Positions 31,847 to 40,518 of a stretch of DNA of 51,107 bases are shown here, piece by piece. Location of the stretch: NCBI GenBank assembly GCA_036266835.1, contig DATAXD010000072.1:1-51107 (forward strand). Reading direction: 5' to 3'. A program made the translations under genes and the position numbers. The notes under the pieces were generated by a model. The model made no database searches. It saw only the letters and a program-made list of their open reading frames with translations, and was not told the origin of the DNA. The DNA comes from Galbitalea sp036266835. Lineage in GTDB: Bacteria > Actinomycetota > Actinomycetes > Actinomycetales > Microbacteriaceae. Within the stretch, counting starts at the first letter, position 1, and every line of letters begins with the position of its first letter.

Positions 31847-32383
31847 CTAAGGCGTTTCGCTGGTCCCGACGAGTTGGGCACGCCCCACGATGTGGGCGAG
31901 GAAGTTGAAACCCAGAACCGCGGGTGTGCTTCCCGTATCGATCTCGAGGTGTGGCACATCCAGGGCGGTCACCGTGAAGAAGTACCGGTGTTCGCCGTGC
32001 CCGGACGGCGGTGCAGCACCGAAAAAGCGCTCGAGGCCCAGCTCGTTACCTACCGTGATCGCTCCCTTGGGCAGCAGTCCGGCATCCGGATTTCCCGCGT
32101 CAGCGGCCAGGCTCGTGACGCTCGACGGTATGTCGTACACCGCCCAGTGCCAGAACCCGCTGCCGGTTGGGGCGTCCGGGTCATAGACGGTGACGGCGTA
32201 GCTCCTGGTGCTTGCGGGCGCGCCTTCCCAGTTCAGCGTGGGGGAGCGATCTTCGCCGCCGGCCTGTCCGATGCCCGAGCGGGCGCTCAATGGGAGCCGA
32301 CCGCCCGGTGCGAAGTCGGGGCTGGACAGAAGGAATACAGGGACCTCTGGCAGTCGCCAGTTCGGATCATTTGGTGAATTCAT
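31847..32383 (-). CDS. YbhB/YbcL family (Raf kinase inhibitor-like) protein
   Basis: A 178-residue PEBP-fold protein. Markers: SPTLNWEGAP, SYAVTVYDPDAPTGSGFWHW, AVYDIPSSV, GHGEHRYFFTVTAL. The D-P-D-A-P and G-H-G-x-H-R/Y anion-binding pocket residues are present. The role of bacterial members is unclear; ligand binding is likely. ATG 32383 is chosen for length and a GAGGGCGA ribosome site; an upstream in-frame start at 32416 is possible. Confidence 0.92.
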   Translation of the reverse strand: MNSPNDPNWRLPEVPVFLLSSPDFAPGGRLPLSARSGIGQAGGEDRSPTLNWEGAPASTRSYAVTVYDPDAPTGSGFWHWAVYDIPSSVTSLAADAGNPDAGLLPKGAITVGNELGLERFFGAAPPSGHGEHRYFFTVTALDVPHLEIDTGSTPAVLGFNFLAHIVGRAQLVGTSETP

Positions 32384-32504
32384 TCGCCCTCGCATTCGCG
32401 TCCCAAATCCGTCCATGCGGCGCGGATGCGCCTGGGGCCGGATGCGCGCGCAGCGCGCTGACTTGCGTCATTCTTATCGTCCAACGCTGCGCGCGAAACC
32501 GCTA

Positions 32505-32864
32505 CTAATTAATCGCGGGGATGTGCAACCATCCGAGCGTGAGCAGCAGCAAGAGAATGTCGAGAACCAGTGCGACCACGGTAACCGCAACGTACCCTCG
32601 ACGAGTTCCGCCGCGGAAAATCAGTAGTAACAGCAGTACGACCCCGAGAACTATTTCGAGAATCTTGGCACTGCCAAGGAACCCGGTGATGACGACGAAC
32701 TGGGTCAGGATCAGCAGGATGGCGACGATCAGCTCGACTACCGCCAGGAATCCGACTCCGCGCCGTCCGCGAAGTCTCGTGATGGAATCGACAAGGGCGA
32801 GGATCGCCGTAATGAACAGCAAAATGCCCAGCAGCGTAAACGTGTACGAAAATGAGATGTGCAT
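32505..32864 (-). CDS. Small hydrophobic membrane protein (4 helices)
   Basis: A 119-residue protein almost entirely hydrophobic, with about four helices separated by short basic loops (SITRLRGRRG, FRGGTRRG). Leaderless: TAATGT, 6 nt, ATG. No family recognised. It lies just downstream of the TetR gene on the same strand (22-bp gap), but with its own promoter. Confidence 0.75.
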   Translation of the reverse strand: MHISFSYTFTLLGILLFITAILALVDSITRLRGRRGVGFLAVVELIVAILLILTQFVVITGFLGSAKILEIVLGVVLLLLLIFRGGTRRGYVAVTVVALVLDILLLLLTLGWLHIPAIN

Positions 32865-32886
32865 TTCGTCACATTATCGGGGGAAA

Positions 32887-33492
32887 TTAGCTGGCGGCAG
32901 CCCTTATTACCTGGTCGGTAACTCTGCTAAGGGCCGCGGACGCCGCGATCGGGTCGCCAGCGTACCCGCCCGACATTGCACCGTCTCGAGCGAGGATGAA
33001 ATCGTCGGCTGCGTCCCCGGGCATCCGATGCCCGAGGTCCTGCAGAAGCTCGGCCAGGAAGCCGGTGAGCCACTCGCGATGGCGGAGCACCACTGAGCGT
33101 ACGGGGTGTCGGTTCTCGGGGAATTCTGTCGCGGCATTCAGGAATGCGTCACCGCGGAAATCCGGTCTCGCAATGTCGGCGGCGGTCGCCGCGACGATTG
33201 CGCGAAGGGCAGGTTCAGGCTTCGGGTGAGATTCGAGAATCGACTCGAATCGAGCAACCTCGGCGAGGTGCCGCGCCTCGATGTACATGACGATCAGCCG
33301 GTCCTTTGAGCCGAAGTGCTTGTAGAACGTGGCCTTTGTGACTTTGGATGTGCTGATCAGCCGGTCGATGCCGACCGTGCGGATGCCCTCGGAATAGAAC
33401 AGCGCGTCGGACGTCTCGAGGATCCTGACTTTCGCACCCGGGGCACGTTGTGCGGTCGGATCAAACTTGACGTCATCTAATACGACCGTCAC
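32887..33492 (-). CDS. TetR family transcriptional regulator
   Basis: A 201-residue regulator from GTG 33492 (AAGGAG Shine-Dalgarno). The helix-turn-helix lies at about residues 15-60: AKVRILETSDALFYSEGIRT then VGIDRLISTSKVTKATFYKH. The C-terminal ligand domain is unassigned. Upstream translation to 33642 would run through a hairpin-rich non-coding region. A 30-bp palindrome with an ACAGAC...GTCTGT core at 33792 could be its operator, though it is about 300 bp away. Confidence 0.87.
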   Translation of the reverse strand: MTVVLDDVKFDPTAQRAPGAKVRILETSDALFYSEGIRTVGIDRLISTSKVTKATFYKHFGSKDRLIVMYIEARHLAEVARFESILESHPKPEPALRAIVAATAADIARPDFRGDAFLNAATEFPENRHPVRSVVLRHREWLTGFLAELLQDLGHRMPGDAADDFILARDGAMSGGYAGDPIAASAALSRVTDQVIRAAAS

Positions 33493-33545
33493 AACGCGGC
33501 TCCTTACGGGCTTGCGGCTAGGTGTCTCAAGCCGTTGGGTGCAAT

Positions 33546-33629
33546 CCCGAGCGGGGGACTCGGGCTGATGCTCCGGCGCCGTTTCGGGTTCGGCGCCGGA
33601 TTGCTCGCGGCCGGGGAAGCCGCGAGCAA
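33546..33629. other. Three consecutive GC-rich hairpins
   Basis: CCCGAG/CTCGGG (33546-33564), TCCGGCGCCG/CGGCGCCGGA (33572-33600) and TTGCTCGCGGC/GCCGCGAGCAA (33601-33629), all perfect and adjacent. They occupy the 420-bp gap 33493-33912 between tetR and the M16 gene, which has no convincing gene. Possibly a non-coding RNA or a repeat element; unknown. Confidence 0.5.
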
Positions 33630-33791
33630 GGCGTTCCGTCAAGGCGGGGACCTCTCGGGCTGGCTACGGAATTCGTTGTTCAGTTGGAGTTTTGGATCTT
33701 ATTCATCTGTGCGCAGTTCGGGTCTGCGCGATTTCAGTTGAGGCTGGTGTTTCCTTCGGCTTCGGGTGCCTGTGTAGCTACTGTAACAGAT

Positions 33792-33821
33792 GAGGACAGA
33801 CAGACTCGTCTGTTTGTCCTC
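33792..33821. promoter_or_regulatory. 30-bp palindrome, candidate TetR operator
   Basis: GAGGACAGACAGAC, TC, GTCTGTTTGTCCTC: 14-bp arms with one G-U equivalent. The ACAGAC/GTCTGT core resembles operators of several actinobacterial TetR regulators. It lies 92 bp before the M16 start and 300 bp from tetR, with no clear promoter beside it. Confidence 0.45.
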
Positions 33822-33912
33822 CTAAATCATACCCCAATTCGAGGGACTGCAAGTAGTGACTTCCAAGGACCTCCCGTGCCGATGCCCAAGCGGGATGACG
33901 TAGGCTCATCCG

Positions 33913-35307
33913 GTGACAATCGGAGCTGTGCCACTGCCCCTCGATGTCCCGGAACTGAACTTCGTCGCCTCGGGCGATTCCCTCATCCGCCGCAGCGTGT
34001 TGCCCAGCGGCGTGCGCATCCTGAGCGAAGCGGTGCCGGGGGCGCGCAGCGCGACAATCGGATACTGGGTGGCCGTGGGTTCGCGAGACGAGACGCCGAC
34101 GACGTACGGGTCGACGCATTTCCTCGAGCACCTGCTGTTCAAAGGCACTCGCACCAGAACTGCGCTCGACATCGCGGTGAGCTTCGATTCGGTGGGCGGT
34201 GAACACAACGCCCTGACGGCCAAGGAATACACCTGCTACTACGCGAAGATCCAGGACCGGGACCTGCCGATGGCCGTCGAGGTCATTGCGGACATGCTTG
34301 CGTCATCCGTTCTCGAGCCCAGGGAATTCGACAACGAACGCGGGGTGATCCTCGAGGAGCTGAACGCGGCAGACGATGATCCCGCGGATGTCGCCAGTGA
34401 GCGTTTCTTCGAGGCGGTATTCGGTGATCACCCACTAGGCCGTCCCATCGGCGGCAACCCGGAGACGATCGCGGCCGTCACCCGTGATGCCGTCTGGGAC
34501 CACTACCGTGCGAACTATCGTGCGCAAGACGTCGTGATTACCGTTGCCGGCGCCCTCGACCACGACCTGCTGGTCGCTCAGGTTAGCGCCGCTCTCGAGG
34601 GTGCAGGCTGGGACCTCGGGGCGGAAGCGTCACCGGTTGCACGTCGGGACCCGTCCGGAGGCGGCGTCACGCCCGGTGCAGCGCAGGTTGTCGTCCAGCG
34701 GCCCATCGAGCAGGCGAACCTGATTCTCGGCGTTCCGGGCCTCGCGGCCCAGGACGAACGCCGCGCGACACTGACGGTACTCAACGCCATCCTTGGCGGC
34801 GGGATGTCGAGTCGACTGTTCCAGGAGATCCGCGAACGCCGGGGCCTGGCCTACTCGGTCTATTCCTTCGCGCCGAGCTATTCGGATGCCGGGATCTTCG
34901 GGGTCTACGCCGGCTGTTCGCCGTCGAAGACGACCCAGGTCGCCGAGCTCATGGTCTCCGAGTTCCACCGGCTGGCGCGCGACGGAGTGACGGACGACGA
35001 GATGAGCCGTGCGTCCGGGCAGTTGAGCGGTGCGTCCGCTCTGGCACTGGAGGACTCGGACACGAGGATGTCCCGTCTGGGTCGGAGCGAGATCACTCTC
35101 GGCGAGTTCCTCGACCTCGACGAGTCGCTGCGACGAATTGCGCTGGTCAGTGCCGACGACGTGCGCGAACTCGCCGAGGAATTGGTCGAGAGGCCACTTT
35201 CCGTTTCGGCCGTCGGCACCGTGCCGACGGGTGCTTTTGATGGGCTGGTGAGCTCGGCCACGAATCCGGACTCACACGGGGCGGCGCAGTCGCCGGCCCC
35301 GGTTTAA
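33913..35307 (+). CDS. M16 family zinc metallopeptidase
   Basis: A 464-residue protein. Inverted zinc motif HFLEH (H69, E72, H73) with the distal ligand E149 (RGVILEELNAADDDP) at the expected 76-residue spacing. The second half has the R/Y pair region (RERRGLAYSVYSFAPSYSDA). Similar to actinobacterial PepR/YmxG proteins encoded after pnp. It degrades peptides in the cytoplasm or at the membrane; the substrate is unknown. Leaderless: TAGGCT (33901-33906), 6 nt, GTG. Confidence 0.95.
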   Translation: MTIGAVPLPLDVPELNFVASGDSLIRRSVLPSGVRILSEAVPGARSATIGYWVAVGSRDETPTTYGSTHFLEHLLFKGTRTRTALDIAVSFDSVGGEHNALTAKEYTCYYAKIQDRDLPMAVEVIADMLASSVLEPREFDNERGVILEELNAADDDPADVASERFFEAVFGDHPLGRPIGGNPETIAAVTRDAVWDHYRANYRAQDVVITVAGALDHDLLVAQVSAALEGAGWDLGAEASPVARRDPSGGGVTPGAAQVVVQRPIEQANLILGVPGLAAQDERRATLTVLNAILGGGMSSRLFQEIRERRGLAYSVYSFAPSYSDAGIFGVYAGCSPSKTTQVAELMVSEFHRLARDGVTDDEMSRASGQLSGASALALEDSDTRMSRLGRSEITLGEFLDLDESLRRIALVSADDVRELAEELVERPLSVSAVGTVPTGAFDGLVSSATNPDSHGAAQSPAPV

Positions 35308-35332
35308 GAACGAGAAGGTCAGTTTCAGTTAG

Positions 35333-35935
35333 ATGAGTCATTACCTCTACTTTGTGCGCCACGGCGAACAGCAGGACGCCGAGTATGGCCTACCCGACGG
35401 CAAGCTCTCCGCCCGCGGCATGCGCCAGGCGGAAGCGATCGCGAACCGGCTCAGCGGAGTGCCGTTCACGGGCGCGTGGCATTCGCCGCTCGAGCGAGCT
35501 GCCGATACCGCGCGTATCCTCACCAGGCGGATGCCGTCGCTCGAGTCACGGCCGAGCGCCCTGCTCATGGACTGCGTGCCCAGCGGCCCAACCCCGGACA
35601 TGCCGCACGCCTTCGAGGCCTTCTTCGGTTCAGTCACGCAGGAAGAGATCGAGGCCGGCGAAGCCCAGATGACGGACGCTGTCGCCGAGTGGTTGACGCC
35701 GACTCAGGACGAACGGCACGACCTGCTGATCACGCACAACTTCGTCATCGCGTGGTTTGTGCGAGAGACGTTTGGCGCCGCATCCTGGCGCTGGATGGGC
35801 ATTAACCAGGCGAATTGCGGGCTGACGATCATCCGGGTTCGGTCGGCAAAGCCACCCGTGCTCATCACGCATAACGACCTCGGCCACCTTCCGGTCGAAC
35901 TCCGCACCGGTCTGCCGACCCCCCAGCCGTACTAG
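35333..35935 (+). CDS. Histidine phosphatase superfamily protein
   Basis: A 200-residue protein. The catalytic RHG motif is LYFVRHGEQQD (H10), the second histidine is in LLITHNFVIAWFV, with the GMRQAEAIANRL helix between them, as in phosphoglycerate-mutase-like phosphatases. It is probably a phosphatase of a small metabolite; the substrate is not known. Overlaps the convergent GNAT gene by 4 nt at a shared TAG. Confidence 0.92.
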   Translation: MSHYLYFVRHGEQQDAEYGLPDGKLSARGMRQAEAIANRLSGVPFTGAWHSPLERAADTARILTRRMPSLESRPSALLMDCVPSGPTPDMPHAFEAFFGSVTQEEIEAGEAQMTDAVAEWLTPTQDERHDLLITHNFVIAWFVRETFGAASWRWMGINQANCGLTIIRVRSAKPPVLITHNDLGHLPVELRTGLPTPQPY

Positions 35936-36405
35936 CCCCCAGAAGGTGGCAGTTGCTTGAGCATCCAGTCGGTGGCGTTCGGGTTCTCGTTGTATGGCTC
36001 GATGTTGCTGTAGCCGGTCGATCGGTACAGCTGTCCCGCCGCGGCCAGGCTCGCGTTGGTGTCGAGCACCGTTTCGGTCGCACCGAACGACCTCGCCCGG
36101 TCCTCGAGTTCGCACAGGACGCTCTTGCCAAGGCCGCGACCCCGGGCGCGCGCCTGAACCCACAGGTGTTTGATCTCGTAGCGGGTGGAGCTCAGCGAGC
36201 GCACCCCACCGCAGCCGACGACTTCGCCGTCGTCCTCCACGACGAGGAACACCCCGTGCGGCGGCACGAATTCTGTTGGCCAGGGGTATTTCGGCGTGTA
36301 GAAGCCGAGCACCGTAGGGAACGTCGCAGCGCGGAAGTCGAAGTATTCGCGCAGCAGGGTGTGCGCTACCGGATCCTCGACGTCGGTTACGCGGAAGGTC
36401 GCCAT
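35932..36405 (-). CDS. GNAT family N-acetyltransferase
   Basis: A 157-residue protein, ATG 36405 chosen because TACGCT, 6 nt, ATG gives a leaderless start; upstream frame would cross dapB. Acetyl-CoA site: VQARARGRGLGKSVLCELED (R-x-R-G-x-G-x-x). It also has FLVVEDDGEVVGCGGVRSL and the end GYSNIEPYNENP. Substrate unknown. Divergent from dapB with about 39 bp between starts, so the two leaderless promoters are back to back. Confidence 0.93.
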   Translation of the reverse strand: MATFRVTDVEDPVAHTLLREYFDFRAATFPTVLGFYTPKYPWPTEFVPPHGVFLVVEDDGEVVGCGGVRSLSSTRYEIKHLWVQARARGRGLGKSVLCELEDRARSFGATETVLDTNASLAAAGQLYRSTGYSNIEPYNENPNATDWMLKQLPPSGG

Positions 36406-36444
36406 GCAGCCAGCGTAGGGGCAGCAGATTGGTAGATTGGCCGA

Positions 36445-37188
36445 ATGACAATCTCGGTCGCCGTCGTCGGCGCGACGGGCAGGATGGGCAGGTTCGTCAG
36501 CCGGCTCATCGAGGATTCTGTTGATTTCGAACTCGCCGCATCGATCGACTCGAAGACACCCCTCGACGCGGCCAAAGGCGCCGACCTGATTTTTGATGTC
36601 ACCGTTCCCGCGGTTTCGCAGACCGTCGTCGAGTTTGCGATCGAAAATGACATTTCGGCAGTCGTCGGGACTTCGGGTTGGTCGCTCGAGCGCATCGACA
36701 CCATCCGGAAGGCGGCAGCCGCCAAACCGGACCTTGCGGTGTTGATCATCCCGAATTTTTCGATTGGTTCGGTCCTGGCTACGTCGTTCGCCGCAGTGGC
36801 AGCGCGCTTCTTCGACTCCATCGAAATCGTGGAGGCGCACGATGTCTCGAAAGTCGACTCGCCATCGGGCACCGCCATCCGCACGGCCGAGTTGATCGGC
36901 GAGGCACGAGCCAAGCTCGGCCCAGTCGTCGCGCCACACCACGACCAGCGAGCGCGGGGGCAGCTCATCGCGAGCGTTCCCATTCACAGCGTGCGGATGC
37001 AGGGAGTGGGCGCCCGGCAGGAGGTCATGCTCGGCGGTCGCGGTGAGCTCCTCACCCTCAAGCACGAAGCCGTGACTCGCGACGCCTACGAAGCGGGCAT
37101 CATGCTCGCGCTTCGTACCGCGCCGACCGCGCGCGGCATCATTGTCGGCCTCGACAAGCTCATCGATCTCGCCCCCGCGACGGAATGA
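36445..37188 (+). CDS. dapB: 4-hydroxy-tetrahydrodipicolinate reductase
   Basis: A 247-residue NAD(P)H-dependent reductase, second enzyme of the diaminopimelate/lysine branch. N-terminal VAVVGATGRMGRFV, middle VEAHDVSKVDSPSGTA (family EAHHxxKxDAPSGTA: H kept, the next His is Asp, K kept), later VRMQGVGARQEVMLG and SLKHEA-like TLKHEAVTRDAY. Leaderless: TAGATT, 6 nt, ATG. Overlaps the next gene by 4 nt (ATGA). Works with dapA at 42934. Confidence 0.97.
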   Translation: MTISVAVVGATGRMGRFVSRLIEDSVDFELAASIDSKTPLDAAKGADLIFDVTVPAVSQTVVEFAIENDISAVVGTSGWSLERIDTIRKAAAAKPDLAVLIIPNFSIGSVLATSFAAVAARFFDSIEIVEAHDVSKVDSPSGTAIRTAELIGEARAKLGPVVAPHHDQRARGQLIASVPIHSVRMQGVGARQEVMLGGRGELLTLKHEAVTRDAYEAGIMLALRTAPTARGIIVGLDKLIDLAPATE

Positions 37189-37646
37189 AGAACGTCGTCG
37201 CCGTCCTCGTGATGGCGGTGCTTCTGGCTCTCTATCTGGGTCTTGTTGCCCAGCACGCGATCGTGTTGCTCGGGACCGGCATCCTCGTCGGTCAGATCGA
37301 AGGCATTGCGCTGCTGGTGCTCCCGGTCATCGGCGCCTGGGCGCTCGTCGTGGAGTTGGTGTTCGGTGTGCGGGCGCAGCGACTGCTTCGCCTGATGACC
37401 CAGCGTGGGGCGCTGCCAGTGGATGACCTGCCGCATCTGCCGAGTGGACGTCCGGTGCGTGCTGCCGCCGACCTCGAGTTCCCGAAGTACCAGGCGGAGG
37501 TCGAGGCAGCGCCCGAGGATTGGACGCGCTGGTATCGGCTTGCGCTCGCCTACGACGCGAGCGGCGATCGGCGACGGGCGCGCTGGGCTACCCGGCGCGC
37601 CATCCGTCTCGAGCGCAGCGATCCGAATCCGCTGGGCGACTCTTGA
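37185..37646 (+). CDS. Hypothetical membrane protein with TPR-like tail
   Basis: A 153-residue protein translationally coupled to dapB. Two hydrophobic helices (about 3-24 and 30-62) are followed by a soluble tail, TRWYRLALAYDASGDRRRA then RWATRRAIRLE, that reads as one tetratricopeptide repeat. It may be conserved beside dapB in this family, but the function is not known. Confidence 0.8.
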   Translation: MKNVVAVLVMAVLLALYLGLVAQHAIVLLGTGILVGQIEGIALLVLPVIGAWALVVELVFGVRAQRLLRLMTQRGALPVDDLPHLPSGRPVRAAADLEFPKYQAEVEAAPEDWTRWYRLALAYDASGDRRRARWATRRAIRLERSDPNPLGDS

Positions 37647-37649
37647 GCA

Positions 37650-38585
37650 TCAGCTGTCGTCGATACGTGAAAGCATTGCGTCGATCGCTTCGTCGGCGAT
37701 CTCGTGCTCGAAGACAAATCCGTCGCGCAGCAGCAATCCCGGACTCACGTTCTGGCTGGTGAGCAGGAGCTCCCGCCCGGCGTCTCCGAGTGCGCTACGG
37801 ATGAGCGCCGACGGAATCCGAAACAGGTAGGGACGCCGCATCCGTTGTGCCAGGTGTGCCGTGATCTGGCCTGAGGTCGCGGCCGTTGGGCCGGCGAGGT
37901 TCACGGGCCCGCTCAGTTTGCTCGTCAGGAGGTGACGGATCGCAGCCACCTCGTCGGCCAGGCTGATCCACGGCCAGTTCTGCGAGCCCGAGCCGAACCG
38001 CGAGCCGAGTCCGACCCGTGTCAGCGCCAAAAGCGGCGTGAACGCCCCGCCGCGCCCGACGACGATGCCCGTCCGGAACGTGACGACCCGCGTACCCCGC
38101 GGAACCGTGTTTGCCGCCGACTCCCAGTCGGCAACGACCCCGGGGAAGAATCCGGTTCCCCGCGTCGCACTCTCGGTGAGCAGTTCGCCGGGTCGATCTC
38201 CGTAGAAGCCAACCGCCGAGGCGTTGAGCAGCACGGCGGGCGGATGCTTCGCCGCGCCGATTGCCGCCGCGAGAGTCTCGGTCGCCCGCACCCTCGACCG
38301 ACGGATTTCGTCGCGGTACCCGCGAGTCCACGGCAAGCGTCCCGTCGACGCCCCGGAGAGATTGATGACGGCATCGACAGTTTCCAGAACCGCGCCGTCG
38401 AGGTTTCCGGCATCGGGCGACCAGTACACTTCCGTCGGCGTTCGCGGCTTCGAGCGCACCAGGCGGAGAACGGTGTGACCGTCGTGCTCGAGTGCCCGTA
38501 CGAGCGCAGTGCCAATGAAGCCGCTCGCGCCGGAGACCAGAATGCGGAGGTCGTCGCGAGCCGCGGGGGTCGGGTTGGCTGCCAC
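37650..38585 (-). CDS. TIGR01777/YfcH-type NAD-dependent epimerase family protein
   Basis: A 311-residue protein. Rossmann GxxGxxG (ILVSGASGFIGTALVRALEH), VINLSGASTGRLPW, SAVGFYGDRPGELLTE with the Y, and a DUF1731-like C-terminus ending in GYLL-type RDGFVFEHEIADEAIDAMLS. Actinobacterial members are of uncertain function (nucleoside-diphosphate-sugar epimerase annotation is generic). Downstream of the OsmC gene by 3 bp, co-directional. Confidence 0.9.
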   Translation of the reverse strand: MAANPTPAARDDLRILVSGASGFIGTALVRALEHDGHTVLRLVRSKPRTPTEVYWSPDAGNLDGAVLETVDAVINLSGASTGRLPWTRGYRDEIRRSRVRATETLAAAIGAAKHPPAVLLNASAVGFYGDRPGELLTESATRGTGFFPGVVADWESAANTVPRGTRVVTFRTGIVVGRGGAFTPLLALTRVGLGSRFGSGSQNWPWISLADEVAAIRHLLTSKLSGPVNLAGPTAATSGQITAHLAQRMRRPYLFRIPSALIRSALGDAGRELLLTSQNVSPGLLLRDGFVFEHEIADEAIDAMLSRIDDS

Positions 38586-38588
38586 GCC

Positions 38589-39014
38589 CTAGGCCAGGCT
38601 GGCTTCCAGCGTGATCGAGATCCCCGTGAGCGCTTGCGACACCGGGCAACTCGTGCTGGCCGATTGGGCGAGCCGCTGAAACTCGTCCTCGGCCAGACCC
38701 GGCACTCTGGCGCTTACCAGCAGGTGGCTGCCCTTGATGCCTTCTCCGGGGACGAACGTGACGGCAGCCGTAACCTGAAGGCTTTCGGGCGGGGTGCCGT
38801 TCTCGCCGAGCGCGAGCGCGAACGCCATCGAAAAGCACGCCGAGTGTGCGGCTCCGAGCAACTCCTCCGGGTTGGTCTTGCCAACCTCGCCGACGGATCG
38901 TGCCTGCCACGACATCGGGAACTCGGCGGCATCCGAGGAATCCAGAGACGTGGTGCCGGAGCCGGTCTGTAAATCGCCGAACCAGAGAGTCGTGGCTTCG
39001 CTTGTCAGTGCCAT
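38589..39014 (-). CDS. OsmC family peroxide/redox protein
   Basis: A 141-residue protein. Features: PEELLGAAHSACFSMAFALAL (first redox Cys after the AHSAC), ASTSCPVSQALTG (second Cys), the OsmC/Ohr pair. ATG 39014 is chosen over 39041 because GGAAGG precedes it at good distance. It reduces organic hydroperoxides with thiols, probably in the cytoplasm. First gene of the pair with the epimerase. Confidence 0.94.
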   Translation of the reverse strand: MALTSEATTLWFGDLQTGSGTTSLDSSDAAEFPMSWQARSVGEVGKTNPEELLGAAHSACFSMAFALALGENGTPPESLQVTAAVTFVPGEGIKGSHLLVSARVPGLAEDEFQRLAQSASTSCPVSQALTGISITLEASLA

Positions 39015-39134
39015 CGGATTCCTTCCGTCCTTGGCGATCAAGCCTATGTCGCGCCGGTCGCCTGCGGGAGGGCACTCACGGCGACGGGGCTTCGAGGCGC
39101 TGTGTTCAACCCGCGCGCAGTGGAACAGTTAGGC

Positions 39135-40016
39135 ATGACCTATTCGATCGTCGCCCGCGACCCATCGACCGGCGAAATGGGCGTCGCCGTGCAGTCCCAC
39201 TGGTTTTCCGTCGGCTCGGTCGTCGTCGAGGCATCCGCGGGTGTCGGCGCGATTGCGACGCAAGCGAATCCGGACCTGAACCACAAGCCGCGAGCGCTCG
39301 AATTGCTGCGCGGTGGGATGACCGCATCCGAAGTTGTGGCGGCGCTCAAGGTGGGGGACTCCGCTGTGGAGCACCGGCAGTTCGCGATCGTCGATCCGTC
39401 CGGAAGCGCTGTCGCGTTTACCGGTGCGGACTGCATCCCGGACGCCGGAGCGCACTCCGGCGACGGATACTCCTGCCAGGCGAACATGATGCGTAACACG
39501 ACGGTGTGGGACCGCATGGCGGCGGCCTTCGAGGCCGCATCCGGAACCCTGACGATGCGCCTGCTGGCCGCGCTCGACGGTGCTCAGGCGGCCGGCGGTG
39601 ACCTTCGCGGACAGCAATCTGCGGCCATCCTCGTCGTACCATCGAGCGGAACGGATGCCGACCGGGTCATCGACCTGCGCGTCGAGGATCATCCGGACCC
39701 GCTCGGCGAACTTCGGCGCCTGGTTGGTGTTCACGATGCGTATGAGTTTGCCGAACGGGGCGACAGTTTGGTCGCACACGGTGACTTCGCTCGCGCAGCT
39801 CATGAGTACGTCGAGGCGAATCGCCTCGCGCCCGACAACGACGAGCTGCAGTTCTGGGCCGGACTCGGGCTGATCGCGGCGGGCGAGACCGACCGCGGAC
39901 GTGACTTCCTGGTGAAGGTCATCGCGACAAACTCGGATTGGCGCGTGCTGCTGGATCGACTCGATCCAGAGGGTGTGCCGGCCAGCGTCGAGGCGCGGCG
40001 GCTGCTGTCGAGCTAG
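39135..40016 (+). CDS. DUF1028 family protein
   Basis: A 293-residue protein from ATG 39135. The N-terminal DUF1028 (Ntn-hydrolase-like fold) has MTYSIVARDPSTGEMGVAVQ, NHKPRALELLRGG, GDGYSCQANMM. The C-terminal quarter is helical and looks TPR-like (AHGDFARAAHEYVEANRLAP). Function of DUF1028 proteins is unknown, with peptidase-like activity only suggested by fold. Convergent with the DUF4395 gene, overlapping by 4 nt. Confidence 0.9.
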   Translation: MTYSIVARDPSTGEMGVAVQSHWFSVGSVVVEASAGVGAIATQANPDLNHKPRALELLRGGMTASEVVAALKVGDSAVEHRQFAIVDPSGSAVAFTGADCIPDAGAHSGDGYSCQANMMRNTTVWDRMAAAFEAASGTLTMRLLAALDGAQAAGGDLRGQQSAAILVVPSSGTDADRVIDLRVEDHPDPLGELRRLVGVHDAYEFAERGDSLVAHGDFARAAHEYVEANRLAPDNDELQFWAGLGLIAAGETDRGRDFLVKVIATNSDWRVLLDRLDPEGVPASVEARRLLSS

Positions 40017-40489
40017 GCCTCGAGGCCCGCCCGATGCCGGCCGAACACTCCAACGCGCACCAGAAGCAAGTAGATCTGGCATCCGACGCAATAGCCGAAC
40101 ACCGAATTGAGGAACGCGGCGACGAACGCCAGCGCGGCCGCAATGGGCAACGCGAGTCCGAGGCCCGGAACGAGCGAGATCGCGAGACCTGCGAGCGAGA
40201 TGACGAGACCGATGCCCTGGGCAAAGGTCGGGGGAGTCGGATCCTCGAGTTCGGCGGGCGGCTTCAGCCGCGGGCGGATGACGCGCTTGAAAAACAGCCC
40301 GTACGGATGGCGCTGCACGCCCGCAAAGGCGCCCCAGCCGAAAACCAGAGTGATGTAGACCAAGACCGCGAACGCGGCAATGATGAGCCCGTCCAGCCAA
40401 AGGCCGACAGTAATCAGCAGCAGCACGCCGGTGATCACGGCGCCGAACCGCGGGCCGCGGGGATCGATGCCTTTGGATGCTTCGGCCAT
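40013..40489 (-). CDS. DUF4395 membrane protein
   Basis: A 158-residue protein with four hydrophobic helices. It carries a CVGC motif (C134, C137 in FGYCVGCQIY), the hallmark of DUF4395. ATG 40489 has GGAG 7 nt upstream. Downstream of a membrane-anchored thioredoxin (gap 29 bp), so a membrane thiol relay is a reasonable inference. Convergent with the DUF1028 gene. Confidence 0.9.
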   Translation of the reverse strand: MAEASKGIDPRGPRFGAVITGVLLLITVGLWLDGLIIAAFAVLVYITLVFGWGAFAGVQRHPYGLFFKRVIRPRLKPPAELEDPTPPTFAQGIGLVISLAGLAISLVPGLGLALPIAAALAFVAAFLNSVFGYCVGCQIYLLLVRVGVFGRHRAGLEA

Positions 40490-40518
40490 GGAGGTTCTCC
40501 TGTCGGGGTCTGCCGCGG

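Noticed and set aside
33522..34202. Open frame of about 226 codons across the hairpin region into the M16 gene
   Set aside because: It is out of frame with the M16 peptidase, whose zinc motif is intact, and has no domain or ribosome site.
35953..36435. Plus-strand 160-codon frame opposite the GNAT gene
   Set aside because: The acetyl-CoA motif and leaderless promoter support the minus-strand gene; the plus frame has no motif.
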